A DNA stretch of 64,000 bases, taken from the NCBI RefSeq assembly GCF_013761245.1, contig NZ_JACDUT010000001.1, positions 434,001 through 498,000 of the forward strand, in the 5' to 3' direction. Position 1 is the stretch's first letter; each line of letters opens with the position of its first letter. This document shows positions 17,596 through 26,837 of this stretch, piece after piece. The translations under genes and the position numbers were made by a program. Below the pieces are notes generated by a model. It did no database searches and was not told the DNA's origin. It saw only the letters and a list, made by a program, of their open reading frames with translations. This stretch comes from Thermaerobacillus caldiproteolyticus. GTDB taxonomy: Bacteria > Bacillota > Bacilli > Bacillales > Anoxybacillaceae.

Positions 17596-17624
17596 ATGAT
17601 AATCATTATCATCTTATGTGTCAA
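17596..17624 (-). promoter_or_regulatory. Promoter of iron operon with embedded Fur box
   Basis: TTGACA (17619-17624), 17 bases, TATCAT (17596-17601), minus strand. The perfect 15-base Fur palindrome TGATAATCATTATCA spans 17597-17611, covering the -10 and half of the spacer. Iron-bound Fur would block the promoter. Confidence 0.92.
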
Positions 17625-17642
17625 TAAAAAAGATTACAGAAA

Positions 17643-17672
17643 TTCCCTTTACTTTTTTAAAAAGTAAAGGGA
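17643..17672 (-). terminator. Hairpin after the glycan operon
   Basis: CCCTTTACTTTTT and AAAAAGTAAAGGG pair perfectly shortly after the stop of the GT2 gene. The following T-tract is weak (AATTTCTG). Confidence 0.6.
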
Positions 17673-17684
17673 GAACATCATTCG

Positions 17685-18446
17685 TTATGAACAATTTTTT
17701 GTTTCATCGGTCGGAAGTAAGTGAGCATTCAGATCAATTTGTACCTTTTCTACGGGTCTCCTCATTTCTTTCCAAATCGCTGGAAGAACGGCGGTAAGAT
17801 AGGCGCGAAATTTAATAAACGATTTCCCTGTTGTTCGCACTTGATAGCGGATCGGTACTTCTTTGACACGAAACCCTTTGCGAACTAAATTTAGTGTCAG
17901 CACTTGCGCATAATTGTAATCGTGAATAATTTCTGCATGTTCCATCGCTTGACGGGAAAACGCACGCATTCCTGATTGTCCATCATAAATCCATGTTCGC
18001 AGCAACACCGATTGCAATAGCGTAAAGCAATAATTGCCGAGGCGGCGATGTAACTTCATCCCCTGAATCGTTCCAAGAAAGCGAGCCCCCATCGTATAGT
18101 CCGCCTCTCCATTAAAAATGGGGGCAAGTAAATCAGGAATTTGGTCAGCTGGATATTCGTTATCAGCATCAATCATCACACCGATATCCGCTCCGAGACG
18201 TATGCATTCTTTCAATCCTTGGCGCACCGCTGCCCCAAGCCCGTAATTTTGGCCCATTTTGTAAATATAATCTGCTCCTGCCGCTTGTGCGACCGCCGCC
18301 GTTTCGTCGGTTGAGCCGTCATCGATGACTAAGACGTTCACTTCGACCAATGGATGAAACTGGCGGGGGATTTTTCTAATGACCTCACCGATGGACTGTT
18401 CTTCATTGTACGCGGGTAAAAACACGATCACTTTTTGTTTCTTCAT
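17685..18446 (-). CDS. GT2-family glycosyltransferase, DPM1/polyprenyl-phosphate sugar synthase-like
   Basis: Cytoplasmic GT-A enzyme, 253 residues without a C-terminal membrane anchor. LPAYNEEQSIGEVI, VIDDGSTDET and MIDADNEYP (the DAD-type metal motif) are in order. RTTGKSFIKF near the C-terminus resembles polyprenyl-phosphate mannosyl/glucosyl synthases, which would make a lipid-linked sugar donor. Its start overlaps the preceding gene by 44 bases. RBS AGAGGGA. Last gene of a four-gene operon. Substrate is inferred only. Confidence 0.82.
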   Translation of the reverse strand: MKKQKVIVFLPAYNEEQSIGEVIRKIPRQFHPLVEVNVLVIDDGSTDETAAVAQAAGADYIYKMGQNYGLGAAVRQGLKECIRLGADIGVMIDADNEYPADQIPDLLAPIFNGEADYTMGARFLGTIQGMKLHRRLGNYCFTLLQSVLLRTWIYDGQSGMRAFSRQAMEHAEIIHDYNYAQVLTLNLVRKGFRVKEVPIRYQVRTTGKSFIKFRAYLTAVLPAIWKEMRRPVEKVQIDLNAHLLPTDETKNCS

Positions 18447-19902
18447 GCTGTTCCCTCTTTCGAATCGCTTCGATTAATACCGGGCCACGACTATGACTCG
18501 GATAAGGAGCTCCTAACAAATACGCAATGGTTGGCGCTAGCGATACGAGACTTTGTTTTTCATCAATTCGCTTTCCTCGTTCAATAGCTGGTCCATACAT
18601 AAAAAATGGCACATATCGTTCCCCTTCATCAAGATGGCCGTGTCCGCCAATGCCATCAGCTTGTCCATGATCCGCACAGATGATGAGCGTCGCGTTTTTC
18701 AATTTTCCTTGCTCTTCAAGCCATTCCACATACTCTTGAATTAATGCATCAGCTTCTTCGATTTTTTGAATGTATTCATCGTACAAGACCCCGCGGCTAT
18801 GACCCGTTTGGTCTGTCGCAATCAACTGCACGACGAACAAATCGGGATCTTGCTCCTTCATAATGAGTTTCGCGCGCTCGATAATGTTTCGGTCGGCAAC
18901 ATCGTTATGCATGACCGCCGTTACTGTTTCAACATCATCACCCAGCGAATCGACAAGGTGGGCAATGCCTAACAGTCGACCGGTTTTCCCGACTTTTCGT
19001 AACGAATCAAAAATGCTTTCGACCTTGATCCCGAGTTTCCATACCATATTGGACTTGATGCCATGTTCAAATGGATATGTTCCTGTAAACATCGATGTAA
19101 AACAAACGACCGTACGAGCTGGATATACCGTTTCCATTTGCGTAAACTCCGTCCCATTTTTACGTAACGATTTTAAAAATGGCGCGTTCGCTTGCTCAAA
19201 ACGGTCTTTCCGCATTCCGTCAATGACAATCACAATGACCTTATCATTTAATGCGCGTGCAGGGATATCGACATTGTTCGTATACGTCGGAATCACGTTT
19301 GGCTTCCAGTCAAATAGCTGCTTATGTAAAACAAACGAAAACAAGAAGACGCCTGTATAATACATCACAAAACTAGCGATATTCAGCGTTTGCCATCCGC
19401 CTTCGATCTGCTCATACGCATATTGCCATATCGACAATAAAAGCAAAAACTTCGGAAGTTGCTCTTGCGCGTTTCCGCTTGTCGAATCGCTATTTTTCAA
19501 TACCAACTTCCAAAAGCGGGTGAAGTTCCACCATGTTGTCCCGATGCGCAAATGGTAATAAAGCGTTCCCCAAAAAAACACGGTAAAGAAAAAATACAAA
19601 CCAATCGCTAAAGCGATTAATGAAAGGTCAGCAAACCGCCAAATGATTAAAAAGCCCACATATGGAATCCATAGATAATTCCGCAAAAATAACGGATAAT
19701 CGTATATATAATAGATAACAAGAAGCGGCAACATCAATAGAAAACTAGACAAAAGCTGCTTGACATTCTCAACATTTCCGAGATCAGTCAAATGATAAAG
19801 CACCATCGTGCCTATAACAAAAATGGGGGTAAATGGTTTCCCTTCATTTAACAAGTTCCAGCATCTTGCTGCTACTTTTTCAACTTTTGATGCTTTTTTC
19901 AT
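18403..19902 (-). CDS. Membrane-anchored alkaline-phosphatase-superfamily enzyme
   Basis: 499 residues. About five N-terminal membrane helices (residues 30-210) are followed by a type-I phosphodiesterase/nucleotide-pyrophosphatase domain. VIVIDGMRKDRF gives the first metal Asp, YPARTVVCFTSMFTG the nucleophile Thr region, LIATDQTGHSRG, then CADHGQADGIGGHGHLDEG the other metal ligands. The catalytic domain probably faces outside. Hydrolase and phospho-group transferase are both possible. It lies between the flippase-like gene and the GT2 gene. Confidence 0.78.
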   Translation of the reverse strand: MKKASKVEKVAARCWNLLNEGKPFTPIFVIGTMVLYHLTDLGNVENVKQLLSSFLLMLPLLVIYYIYDYPLFLRNYLWIPYVGFLIIWRFADLSLIALAIGLYFFFTVFFWGTLYYHLRIGTTWWNFTRFWKLVLKNSDSTSGNAQEQLPKFLLLLSIWQYAYEQIEGGWQTLNIASFVMYYTGVFLFSFVLHKQLFDWKPNVIPTYTNNVDIPARALNDKVIVIVIDGMRKDRFEQANAPFLKSLRKNGTEFTQMETVYPARTVVCFTSMFTGTYPFEHGIKSNMVWKLGIKVESIFDSLRKVGKTGRLLGIAHLVDSLGDDVETVTAVMHNDVADRNIIERAKLIMKEQDPDLFVVQLIATDQTGHSRGVLYDEYIQKIEEADALIQEYVEWLEEQGKLKNATLIICADHGQADGIGGHGHLDEGERYVPFFMYGPAIERGKRIDEKQSLVSLAPTIAYLLGAPYPSHSRGPVLIEAIRKREQHEETKSDRVFTRVQ

Positions 19903-20839
19903 ATTCCCTCACTCCCTTCTTCAACAATGAACGAACAAGCTGAACCTCTTTTGGAGATGCAACAAAAACTACAAGCCCAATAATATAAGAAAATGCAAAC
20001 TTAAACGCATGAGTAACAATGGCCGCCATGTATGCTTTGTCCCATAACGGCACAATTCTCGTTATCGCAAATGCCATCACTGCTTCATACGTAGCTAGAC
20101 CGCCCGGGGCGATTTGAAACACTTGACCGGATACCGTTACGCTATTTACCCATACGGACTCAAAGATTGATAATGATAATCCCAGCATATTGGCCATCTC
20201 ATATATCACAATCGCTTCACAAATCCAACTGAAAGCAATGAAGCTTACAATATATACTCCACGCCGCCCTACTAATGCATCCAGAAACATGTGCATATGC
20301 TTACGAATAAATTTGACATTCCATTTTCGCAACAAAACAGCAACGATCATGACCGTCCCAGTAATGCCAAGAAAGATAAACATGCTTGTCCTGATCGGGA
20401 ATCGATTCAAATACATGTACATCCCACATGCCGAAAAAAGACATAACACAAGCATATCCATTATCCGCATAACGGCAACAGAATGAATAGATTCATCGAC
20501 TGATACTCCCCTCTGCTTCGCTAAAACAGCAACACGAGCAATATCCCCTATTTTCATTGGTGCAAGATGATTGATAAGTAAACTCATAAATAATCCTTTT
20601 AAATAAACAGTGAGAGAAATGTCTTTTCCAACATACGATTTCCACACTAGTGCCCGCAGCCAAAAGGAAACACCGTATACAACAAACATCACTGTCAACT
20701 TGTCCGGCGCCGTTAGCAGCAGGTGAAAATGGTCAAGGAGCTTACTCCCCTCAAAATAGTGATACGTCAGCCATAAAAACGTAACGACAAGTCCGATCCC
20801 TATAAGCCTTATGGTGATTTTTCCATACTTATGCTTCAT
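19880..20839 (-). CDS. LPG-synthase-TM/UPF0104-type integral membrane protein (flippase-like)
   Basis: About 319 residues with eight predicted membrane helices and the family patterns SLLINHLAPMKIGDIARV and APGGLATYEAVMAFAITR. The family (PF03706, AglD/MprF N-terminal-like) is thought to move or bind lipid-linked molecules. The ATG at 20837-20839 overlaps the end of the epimerase gene, so translation is probably coupled. Its 3' end overlaps the next gene by 23 bases. Specific cargo is unknown. Confidence 0.75.
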   Translation of the reverse strand: MKHKYGKITIRLIGIGLVVTFLWLTYHYFEGSKLLDHFHLLLTAPDKLTVMFVVYGVSFWLRALVWKSYVGKDISLTVYLKGLFMSLLINHLAPMKIGDIARVAVLAKQRGVSVDESIHSVAVMRIMDMLVLCLFSACGMYMYLNRFPIRTSMFIFLGITGTVMIVAVLLRKWNVKFIRKHMHMFLDALVGRRGVYIVSFIAFSWICEAIVIYEMANMLGLSLSIFESVWVNSVTVSGQVFQIAPGGLATYEAVMAFAITRIVPLWDKAYMAAIVTHAFKFAFSYIIGLVVFVASPKEVQLVRSLLKKGVREYEKSIKS

Positions 20840-21773
20840 AGTTTTTTGCCCACGCAATCGTTTTGGCCAGCCCCTCCTCAAATGAAACGGTCGGCTTATA
20901 TCCAAAGGCTTGTTGCGCCTTTGTAATGTCGGCCCATGTCGCTTTCACATCACCAACCCGTTCAGGGGCATATCGCACTTTCATCGTTGGAAAATGCTTT
21001 TGTAAATGATGCAACAATTCTTCCATAGTAACCGGACGCCCTGAGCCTAAATTAAACACATCGTTTCCCCCGCGTCTATGTAGCGCCGCCACCATTCCAT
21101 TCACGATATCGTCGACAAACGTGTAGTCTCTGGCGGTTTTAGTTCCGTACACTACAATCTCTTCTCCGTTTAATAATCGGCGAATAAACTTACTGATTGC
21201 CATATCAGGACGTCCCCACGGACCATAAACGGTAAAATAGCGGAAAATCGTTAATTGATATCCGAACAAATTGGCGTACGCATAACAAAAAGACTCTGCC
21301 CCATATTTCGCCGCCGCATACGGAGAAATGACATTTCCCGTTGCCATTTCTTCTTTGAGAGGCATGTTTCCTTGATCGCCGTAGACGGAAGATGAAGAAG
21401 CAAACAGTACATGGCTGGCACCAGCTTTTCCTGCCGCATTTACTACGTTAATTGTCGCTTTAATATCGTAATCAACATACTCAAGCGGTTGAAGCAGCGA
21501 ATTCGGAACGCCGGGCAAAGCAGCTAAATGGTAAACACAATCAGGTTGATAACGGCGAAACAAAGCTTCTGTTTTTTCGCCATCAAGCAGGTCAATTTCA
21601 TAGACCGGGACACTACTACTACCCGTGAGTTCACGAAACTGTTGGCGCTTGCGTTCAGTAGAGTAGTAGGGATGGAAGTTATCAATGACAATGACGTCGT
21701 GTTGCAGCGAGAGCAATTTAGCTGCAAGATGGCTGCCGATAAATCCTGCTCCACCTGTAATGAAGATTTTCAA
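20829..21773 (-). CDS. NAD-dependent sugar-nucleotide epimerase/dehydratase
   Basis: Extended short-chain dehydrogenase. ITGGAGFIGSHLAAKLL binds NAD, SSSSVYG holds the catalytic Ser/Thr, and SPYAAAKYGAE is the YxxxK pair. FNLGSGRPVTMEEL is typical of UDP-glucose/UDP-glucuronate 4-epimerases. The chosen TTG (21771-21773) is preceded by TTGAGGTG; in-frame starts lie further up at 21800 and 21812. First gene of epimerase-flippase-phosphodiesterase-GT2. It probably makes the nucleotide sugar for the pathway. Confidence 0.85.
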   Translation of the reverse strand: MKIFITGGAGFIGSHLAAKLLSLQHDVIVIDNFHPYYSTERKRQQFRELTGSSSVPVYEIDLLDGEKTEALFRRYQPDCVYHLAALPGVPNSLLQPLEYVDYDIKATINVVNAAGKAGASHVLFASSSSVYGDQGNMPLKEEMATGNVISPYAAAKYGAESFCYAYANLFGYQLTIFRYFTVYGPWGRPDMAISKFIRRLLNGEEIVVYGTKTARDYTFVDDIVNGMVAALHRRGGNDVFNLGSGRPVTMEELLHHLQKHFPTMKVRYAPERVGDVKATWADITKAQQAFGYKPTVSFEEGLAKTIAWAKNYEA

Positions 21774-22259
21774 TCGATTCACCTCAAGTTTATCGTTCAT
21801 TCCTACTAGCATATTATCATAAGAAAATAAGAAAACAGAAACACCAAAATCTGTTTTTGAGAGATAAAGGCAAAAAGGGGCTTACCCAAAATCCGGAAAC
21901 AGCCCTATGAATCACCGTATCATCCCTTTTGGAATCGCCCTTTTCCCGATGCCGCCATTATTTCGCTTTTTTCACAATGGTTTGTAATATCGTTCTTCAT
22001 TAAGAAAGAACATTTTCCTCCTCTTCTTTGTTCTTCGCCTTTACTGCTTCTATGTTTGTGCTTGGTCATAAAGTGTTGTGTATGCTTGCTTATCTAGTCA
22101 TCATTTATCATTCGTACCATGTTAAAAGCGCTGTCACAGCTGATTCATCTTTGCCCAAATTCTTCATAACTTATGTAATGCAGCTTTGGCTAAACCACAT
22201 GCAAACACATGATTGATTGTTTTGGAATTAAATTGTCTTTACACCGATTTGCAAATCAA
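21774..22259. other. Gene-free stretch upstream of the glycan operon
   Basis: A TATGATAAT-like -10 lies near 21810-21820 on the minus strand, with no convincing -35. The rest is AT-rich with no frame I can support. Confidence 0.4.
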
Positions 22260-22260
22260 A

Positions 22261-23041
22261 CTAGTACGCTTCCTCCGCTGCCTGTTTTTTCATATATGGG
22301 TAAACGGATTGATAGAATGCCTCCTGTCCTTCTGCTTGTTCGACTTTCGCTTCTTTTTCATCTCTTCTTTTGCCACATTGACTTGCCTTTGCCGCATCAC
22401 CGTTTAAAAACGCTCTCGTCGCTAAATAAAATGTTTTTATTATGTTTTCTACTTGGTTGCTAAGCAGAAGCGCTAATTTATGATCTTTTCTACGACATTT
22501 CAACTTCAGTGAATTCCTCTTCCGTCGTGTTTACTAGATTTTTGCTGTAAGCAGCATCACGCCATGTTTTTCCGCCGCTGGCTGTAAAATTTCTTTCTTC
22601 TTTACTTGTCCATTTTCTTCGATTTTGGCAGACTTATGTTTACTGGTTGTATAAAATACTTTTTGCATTAATTTATCAAAAATTCGTTTCACTACCGTGG
22701 CGGAAGCAAACCTTCTTTTCCCGCTGCTAATGATGTAGTGATATATTGTCTTAAAATTCTTCGCCTCGCTTCTATACAAGCACGTGTAAATTGGTGTCAT
22801 ACAAGTTGAATGCCTTGATCAAAATCGACTTTTGGACTATCTTTTGCTTTTTCTAATTCCATAGCTGCTTGTTGGAATACGTCCCGTAATGATCTTCTTC
22901 TGCTTCTTTTTCCTCTGTTTCTGCTGATTTTCCTTCTTTTTGTTCAGAAGCAATTTGTCGTTTTCTTTGCCGCTGCTTTCCCATTATTGGAGCACGCGCC
23001 CCGATCATGCAAACGCAGCAAAAACAGCGATCATCTTTCAC
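22261..23041 (-). pseudogene. Decayed coding region, family not recognised
   Basis: Minus-strand frames change repeatedly but stay protein-like. A Lys/Glu-rich piece leads into VFQQAAMELEKAKDSPKVDF, then after a stop and shift HQFTRACIEARRRILRQYIT, then further helical fragments down to 22261. No frame has a convincing ribosome site. It reads as one or more broken genes of a helical, charged protein. I cannot name the family. Confidence 0.4.
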
Positions 23042-23153
23042 TTAACTAACTATGGAGTTCCCTAGATACCTTTTCGATAACGATTTTCATTAACATAAGC
23101 TGATTATAATAGAGAATGATTATTAACATCAATAAGCTTTTTGTAAAATAAAA

Positions 23154-23186
23154 ATAACCCGCCGGATTTATCGGCAGGTTCTGCTT
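23154..23186 (-). terminator. Terminator of the ssu operon
   Basis: ACCTGCCGATAAATCCGGCGGGT folds into a GC-rich hairpin followed on the minus strand by TATTTTTATTTT. It lies just past the ssuD stop. Confidence 0.85.
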
Positions 23187-23190
23187 TTGT

Positions 23191-24318
23191 TTACACTTTA
23201 ATAAATGAAGGGAAAAATTCATTTCCGATAATTTCTCCTTGTACGCTGCTTTCCTTTGACTTACTGTGACTCAATGGCAAAAGCGGAAATAACAATTCAG
23301 CAACACGGTATGCTTCTTCTAAATGTGGATAGCCAGATAAGATAAAATGATGAATCCCTAATTGTCGGTATTCCAGCAAACGTTTTGCCACAGTTTCCGG
23401 ATCCCCCACTAAAGCCGTTCCTGCTCCTCCTCTTACAAGACCGACCCCAGCCCATAAGTTAGGGCTAATTTCTAAAGACTCTCTGCTTCCATTATGCAGT
23501 TGTCTCATTCTCTGCTGTCCTATGGAGTCATAGCGGGAAAATACTCGCTGCGCCTCTTGAATCGTTTTCTCATCCACATATTGAATCAGCCGTTCGGCAG
23601 CGTCCCATGCTTCCCTTTCCGTTTCACGAACAATGATATGAAGCCGTATTCCAAATTCGACCTTTCTCCCTTGCTTCTCGGCCAGTCTTCTCACTTCTGA
23701 AATCTTCTTTTCTACCTGCTCTGGTGGTTCCCCCCAAGTTAAATATACGTCCGCATGTTTTGCTGCTACGAGTTGCCCCGCCGAAGACGAGCCGCCAAAA
23801 TAAATCGGAGGATACGGCTTTTGCACAGAAGGAAATAGAAGTTTTCCGCCTTTCACTTTTAGATGTTTCCCTTCAAATGTCACTTCTTCACCGTTCAGCA
23901 GCCCTTTCCAAATCGTAAGGAATTCATCTGTTGCTTCATAACGTTCATCATGGCTTAAAAACAGTCCGTCCCCACCGAGCTCTACAGGGTCTCCGCCAGC
24001 TACTACATTGATCAGCAGTCGTCCCCCGGAAATTCTATCAAGCGTTGAAGCCATTCTTGCGGCCAAGGTAGGAGACATCAAACCAGGGCGAACAGCTACA
24101 AGAAACTTTAATTGTTCTGTTTCCGTCGCAAGTGCTGCCGCTAACAACCACGGATCTTCGCATGATTTTCCAGTAGGAATCAATACTCCTTTATATCCAA
24201 GTCGATCCGCAGCTTGTGCAATTTGGCGAAAGTAGCTATACTCAGCTGAACGTCCTCCTTTTGTCGTTCCGAGATATCGCCCATCCCCATGAGAAGGAAT
24301 AAACCATAAAATTTCCAT
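23191..24318 (-). CDS. ssuD: FMNH2-dependent alkanesulfonate monooxygenase
   Basis: It cleaves alkanesulfonates to aldehyde and sulfite using reduced FMN from SsuE. The 375-residue TIM-barrel flavoprotein has [16 protein letters not shown] at the start, [31 protein letters not shown], and [15 protein letters not shown], matching SsuD rather than luciferases of other kinds. It is the last gene of ssuB-ssuA-ssuC-ssuE-ssuD. The RBS AAGGGGT lies before the start. Confidence 0.93.
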   Translation of the reverse strand: MEILWFIPSHGDGRYLGTTKGGRSAEYSYFRQIAQAADRLGYKGVLIPTGKSCEDPWLLAAALATETEQLKFLVAVRPGLMSPTLAARMASTLDRISGGRLLINVVAGGDPVELGGDGLFLSHDERYEATDEFLTIWKGLLNGEEVTFEGKHLKVKGGKLLFPSVQKPYPPIYFGGSSSAGQLVAAKHADVYLTWGEPPEQVEKKISEVRRLAEKQGRKVEFGIRLHIIVRETEREAWDAAERLIQYVDEKTIQEAQRVFSRYDSIGQQRMRQLHNGSRESLEISPNLWAGVGLVRGGAGTALVGDPETVAKRLLEYRQLGIHHFILSGYPHLEEAYRVAELLFPLLPLSHSKSKESSVQGEIIGNEFFPSFIKV

Positions 24319-24341
24319 TCTCCTTACCCCTTTCTATTTAT

Positions 24342-24875
24342 TTAAATAGTCGGTTCCTTTCTTTCGATGGCTTTCAACAAACTTTCGACTCTTTCTTCCA
24401 GCTCTCTATCTAAAAATACATCTCCTTTCTCATTTCGCTGAATATTCGTATCTAAAATAAATACTCCGTGCAAAATTTCCTTTGCTCCCATTATGGAAAA
24501 AATCGGTTTAAGAGCATATTCAATGGATAAAAGATGGGCGATCGTTCCCCCCGTTACGACTGGGGCAATCACCTTACCCGCGAAAATCTTTTCTGGTAAC
24601 AAGTCGAGAAAAGCTTTTAAAATTCCTGTGTAGCTTCCCTTGTAGACGGGACTTAACACAATTACGGCATCTGCATGGCGAATCAACTCATGAGTATGGG
24701 TAATCGCCTTGCTATTAAAGTTGCCATATAACAAGTCCTCCGCTGGCAATTCACGTACATCAATCAAAGAGGTGCGATGATTTCTCTCTATTAACTCCTT
24801 TTGTAATTGGTTCGTAATGGAAGCTGTTTTAGAATTTTTAGATGGACTCCCAGAAATCAATACAATATTGGCCAT
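24342..24875 (-). CDS. ssuE: NAD(P)H-dependent FMN reductase
   Basis: Flavodoxin-fold reductase (177 residues) that supplies FMNH2 to SsuD. ISGSPSKNSKTASI near the N-terminus binds the FMN phosphate, and LSPVYKGSYTGILKAFLDLL is the second flavin-contact block of the SsuE/NADPH-dependent FMN reductase family. It lies 23 bases before ssuD and 68 bases after ssuC. B. subtilis lacks a clear ssuE in its ssu operon, so this arrangement is closer to proteobacterial and other Bacillaceae types. Confidence 0.87.
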   Translation of the reverse strand: MANIVLISGSPSKNSKTASITNQLQKELIERNHRTSLIDVRELPAEDLLYGNFNSKAITHTHELIRHADAVIVLSPVYKGSYTGILKAFLDLLPEKIFAGKVIAPVVTGGTIAHLLSIEYALKPIFSIMGAKEILHGVFILDTNIQRNEKGDVFLDRELEERVESLLKAIERKEPTI

Positions 24876-24943
24876 ACTTATTTCCTCTCCTTTGTATGAA
24901 ATCTATGTCCATAAACGCCGGCCTCTCGTCTTTACGTACGTTC

Positions 24944-25801
24944 TTATATGCTCCCTTTATACGTATCCTGCCAACGAAGCAATCGTTTTTCTAATAATCG
25001 GACAAACGAATCTGTCAGTTTTCCAACCGCTGCGAAAATGATAATGCCGACAAAGACAATATCGGTATTACTAAACTGCCTTGCATCCATCATCATATAA
25101 CCGATTCCTTCTGTTGACCCCATCAGTTCAGCAACAACTAGCGCTAGCCACGCAGCCCCAAGGGATAAACGAATCCCTAATAAAATATTGGGAAGAGCAG
25201 AAGGTAAAATGAGCAGCTTGATTTTCTTCCATTGGCTGAAATGAAGAATGCGCGCTACATCAAACAGCTTTGCATCGACGCCGCGTATACCAAGAAATGT
25301 ATTTACATAAATCGGAAAGAACGCTCCTTTGGCAATGAGTAAAATTTTAGACGCTTCTCCAAACCCAAACCATAAGATAAAAAGCGGTGCCACGGCAAGA
25401 TGAGGAATCGTCCTCAACATTTGTAGAGTCGGGTCTAATACTCCTTCCGTTTTCGTCGAAAAACCTACGGCGATACCTGCAACAATGCCGAGACCAGCTC
25501 CCAATAAAAATCCTGCTGCTGCACGAAATACGCTAATTTTCAAATGGGTAGTCAGTTCTCCTGAAACTGCCAGATGGTAAAACGCTTGAACAATATCCAA
25601 TGGAGTCGGCAATACCGTTTTGGAGACTGTACCAAGCATCCCCGTAAGCTGCCATCCAACAAGTAGAAGGAGCGGCAAAATTGCATGTGTAGCCCCTTTT
25701 TTTAAACTTTTCTTCCATCTGTCGTCTTTAAAAATAAAAATTCGCCCTACCCGCTCCTTTCGTACAAGGAATTGTCTAGCGGTCATGGTCGTTTTATCCA
25801 T
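24944..25801 (-). CDS. ssuC: Sulfonate ABC transporter permease
   Basis: 285-residue inner-membrane permease of the nitrate/sulfonate/taurine family with about six helices and the EAA loop near ARILHFSQWKKIKLLILPSA. The ATG at 25799-25801 follows AAGGTGAGG within the ssuA tail, and the genes overlap by 8 bases. It works with SsuA and SsuB. Confidence 0.92.
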   Translation of the reverse strand: MDKTTMTARQFLVRKERVGRIFIFKDDRWKKSLKKGATHAILPLLLLVGWQLTGMLGTVSKTVLPTPLDIVQAFYHLAVSGELTTHLKISVFRAAAGFLLGAGLGIVAGIAVGFSTKTEGVLDPTLQMLRTIPHLAVAPLFILWFGFGEASKILLIAKGAFFPIYVNTFLGIRGVDAKLFDVARILHFSQWKKIKLLILPSALPNILLGIRLSLGAAWLALVVAELMGSTEGIGYMMMDARQFSNTDIVFVGIIIFAAVGKLTDSFVRLLEKRLLRWQDTYKGSI

Positions 25802-26816
25802 TCTTTTCCTCACCTTCCTTCTTCAGTTCTTGCAATGCTTTTTTAATAAATTGGTTATCGACTACTTTACTTGTATCAATCTTCGTTTTAATGACTTTTT
25901 GCGAATATTGAAAATCGGCCGTTTTCTGTTGAGCTTTGATAATGTCATCAGTAATAGGCTCATTTAATGCTGGATTGTTGCGCAACGCTTGCGCAACGAC
26001 TTCCTTATCCAATTTCTTCGCTTCCGCATAAATAGAAACCGCTTCGTCAAAATGCTCATTCTGCCAACGTCGTGCTTTCTCGTACACTTTTAAAAATTGA
26101 ACCGTTAAATCAGGATGTTCCTTTGTAAACCCGGATCGTGCGATCACAAACCCCGGCGAATAAACATGAAGAGTCTCTCCGTCTGCCAGCACCTTCGCTT
26201 TGTTTTTAATTGTTTCATAGGAGATATACGGCTCCCAAATCGCCCAAGCGTCCACTTTGCGAGTTTCAAAGGCTGCTTGGGCTTCATCTGGTTGCAGCTG
26301 AATCATTTCCACATCGGATGCCTTCAATCCGGCATGCTGAAGTGCTTCATATAAAAAATTAAATCCGCTGCTGCCTTTGGCAACGGCAATCTTTTTTCCT
26401 TTTAAATCCTTCAAATCCTTGATTTTGCTTCCTTTTGGAATGAGGATAGCATCTCCTTTTAGCCCGTCGGAGCTTTTGCTGATTTCTTTAAAATCAATGT
26501 TTGCAGCTTGAGCAGAAATAACGGGAGAATTCCCCACAGCGCCAAAATCGAGATTATTCGAAGCCATTGCTTCAAAATGTGGAGGTCCACTTTGAAACTC
26601 GGTCCACTTGACTTTCACGCCTTCTTTTTCAAATTCTTTTTCAAACCATCCTTTTTCTTTTGCTAATAAAAGTGGACCGAGGCTTTGTTGAATTCCTATT
26701 CGAATCGTGACATTTTCTGTTTTCTTCTTCGATCCAGTAGCAACATTTTCACTGCTACATCCAAAAACAAATGAAATAAGCCCGATCATCAACAGAAAAG
26801 CCATTCTTTTTCTCAC
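25794..26816 (-). CDS. ssuA: Sulfonate-binding lipoprotein
   Basis: Extracellular substrate-binding protein, 340 residues. The signal has RKR followed by a hydrophobic core and lipobox FVFGC. IRIGIQQSLGPLLLAKEKG and FDFGAVGNSPV-like LDFGAVGNSPVISAQAA match the SsuA/NitT/TauA family. A GTG start at 26814-26816 with GAGGGGGAAG upstream is preferred; an in-frame ATG lies 12 bases later. Confidence 0.92.
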   Translation of the reverse strand: MRKRMAFLLMIGLISFVFGCSSENVATGSKKKTENVTIRIGIQQSLGPLLLAKEKGWFEKEFEKEGVKVKWTEFQSGPPHFEAMASNNLDFGAVGNSPVISAQAANIDFKEISKSSDGLKGDAILIPKGSKIKDLKDLKGKKIAVAKGSSGFNFLYEALQHAGLKASDVEMIQLQPDEAQAAFETRKVDAWAIWEPYISYETIKNKAKVLADGETLHVYSPGFVIARSGFTKEHPDLTVQFLKVYEKARRWQNEHFDEAVSIYAEAKKLDKEVVAQALRNNPALNEPITDDIIKAQQKTADFQYSQKVIKTKIDTSKVVDNQFIKKALQELKKEGEEKNG

Positions 26817-26837
26817 CTTGAAACTTCCCCCTCTATA

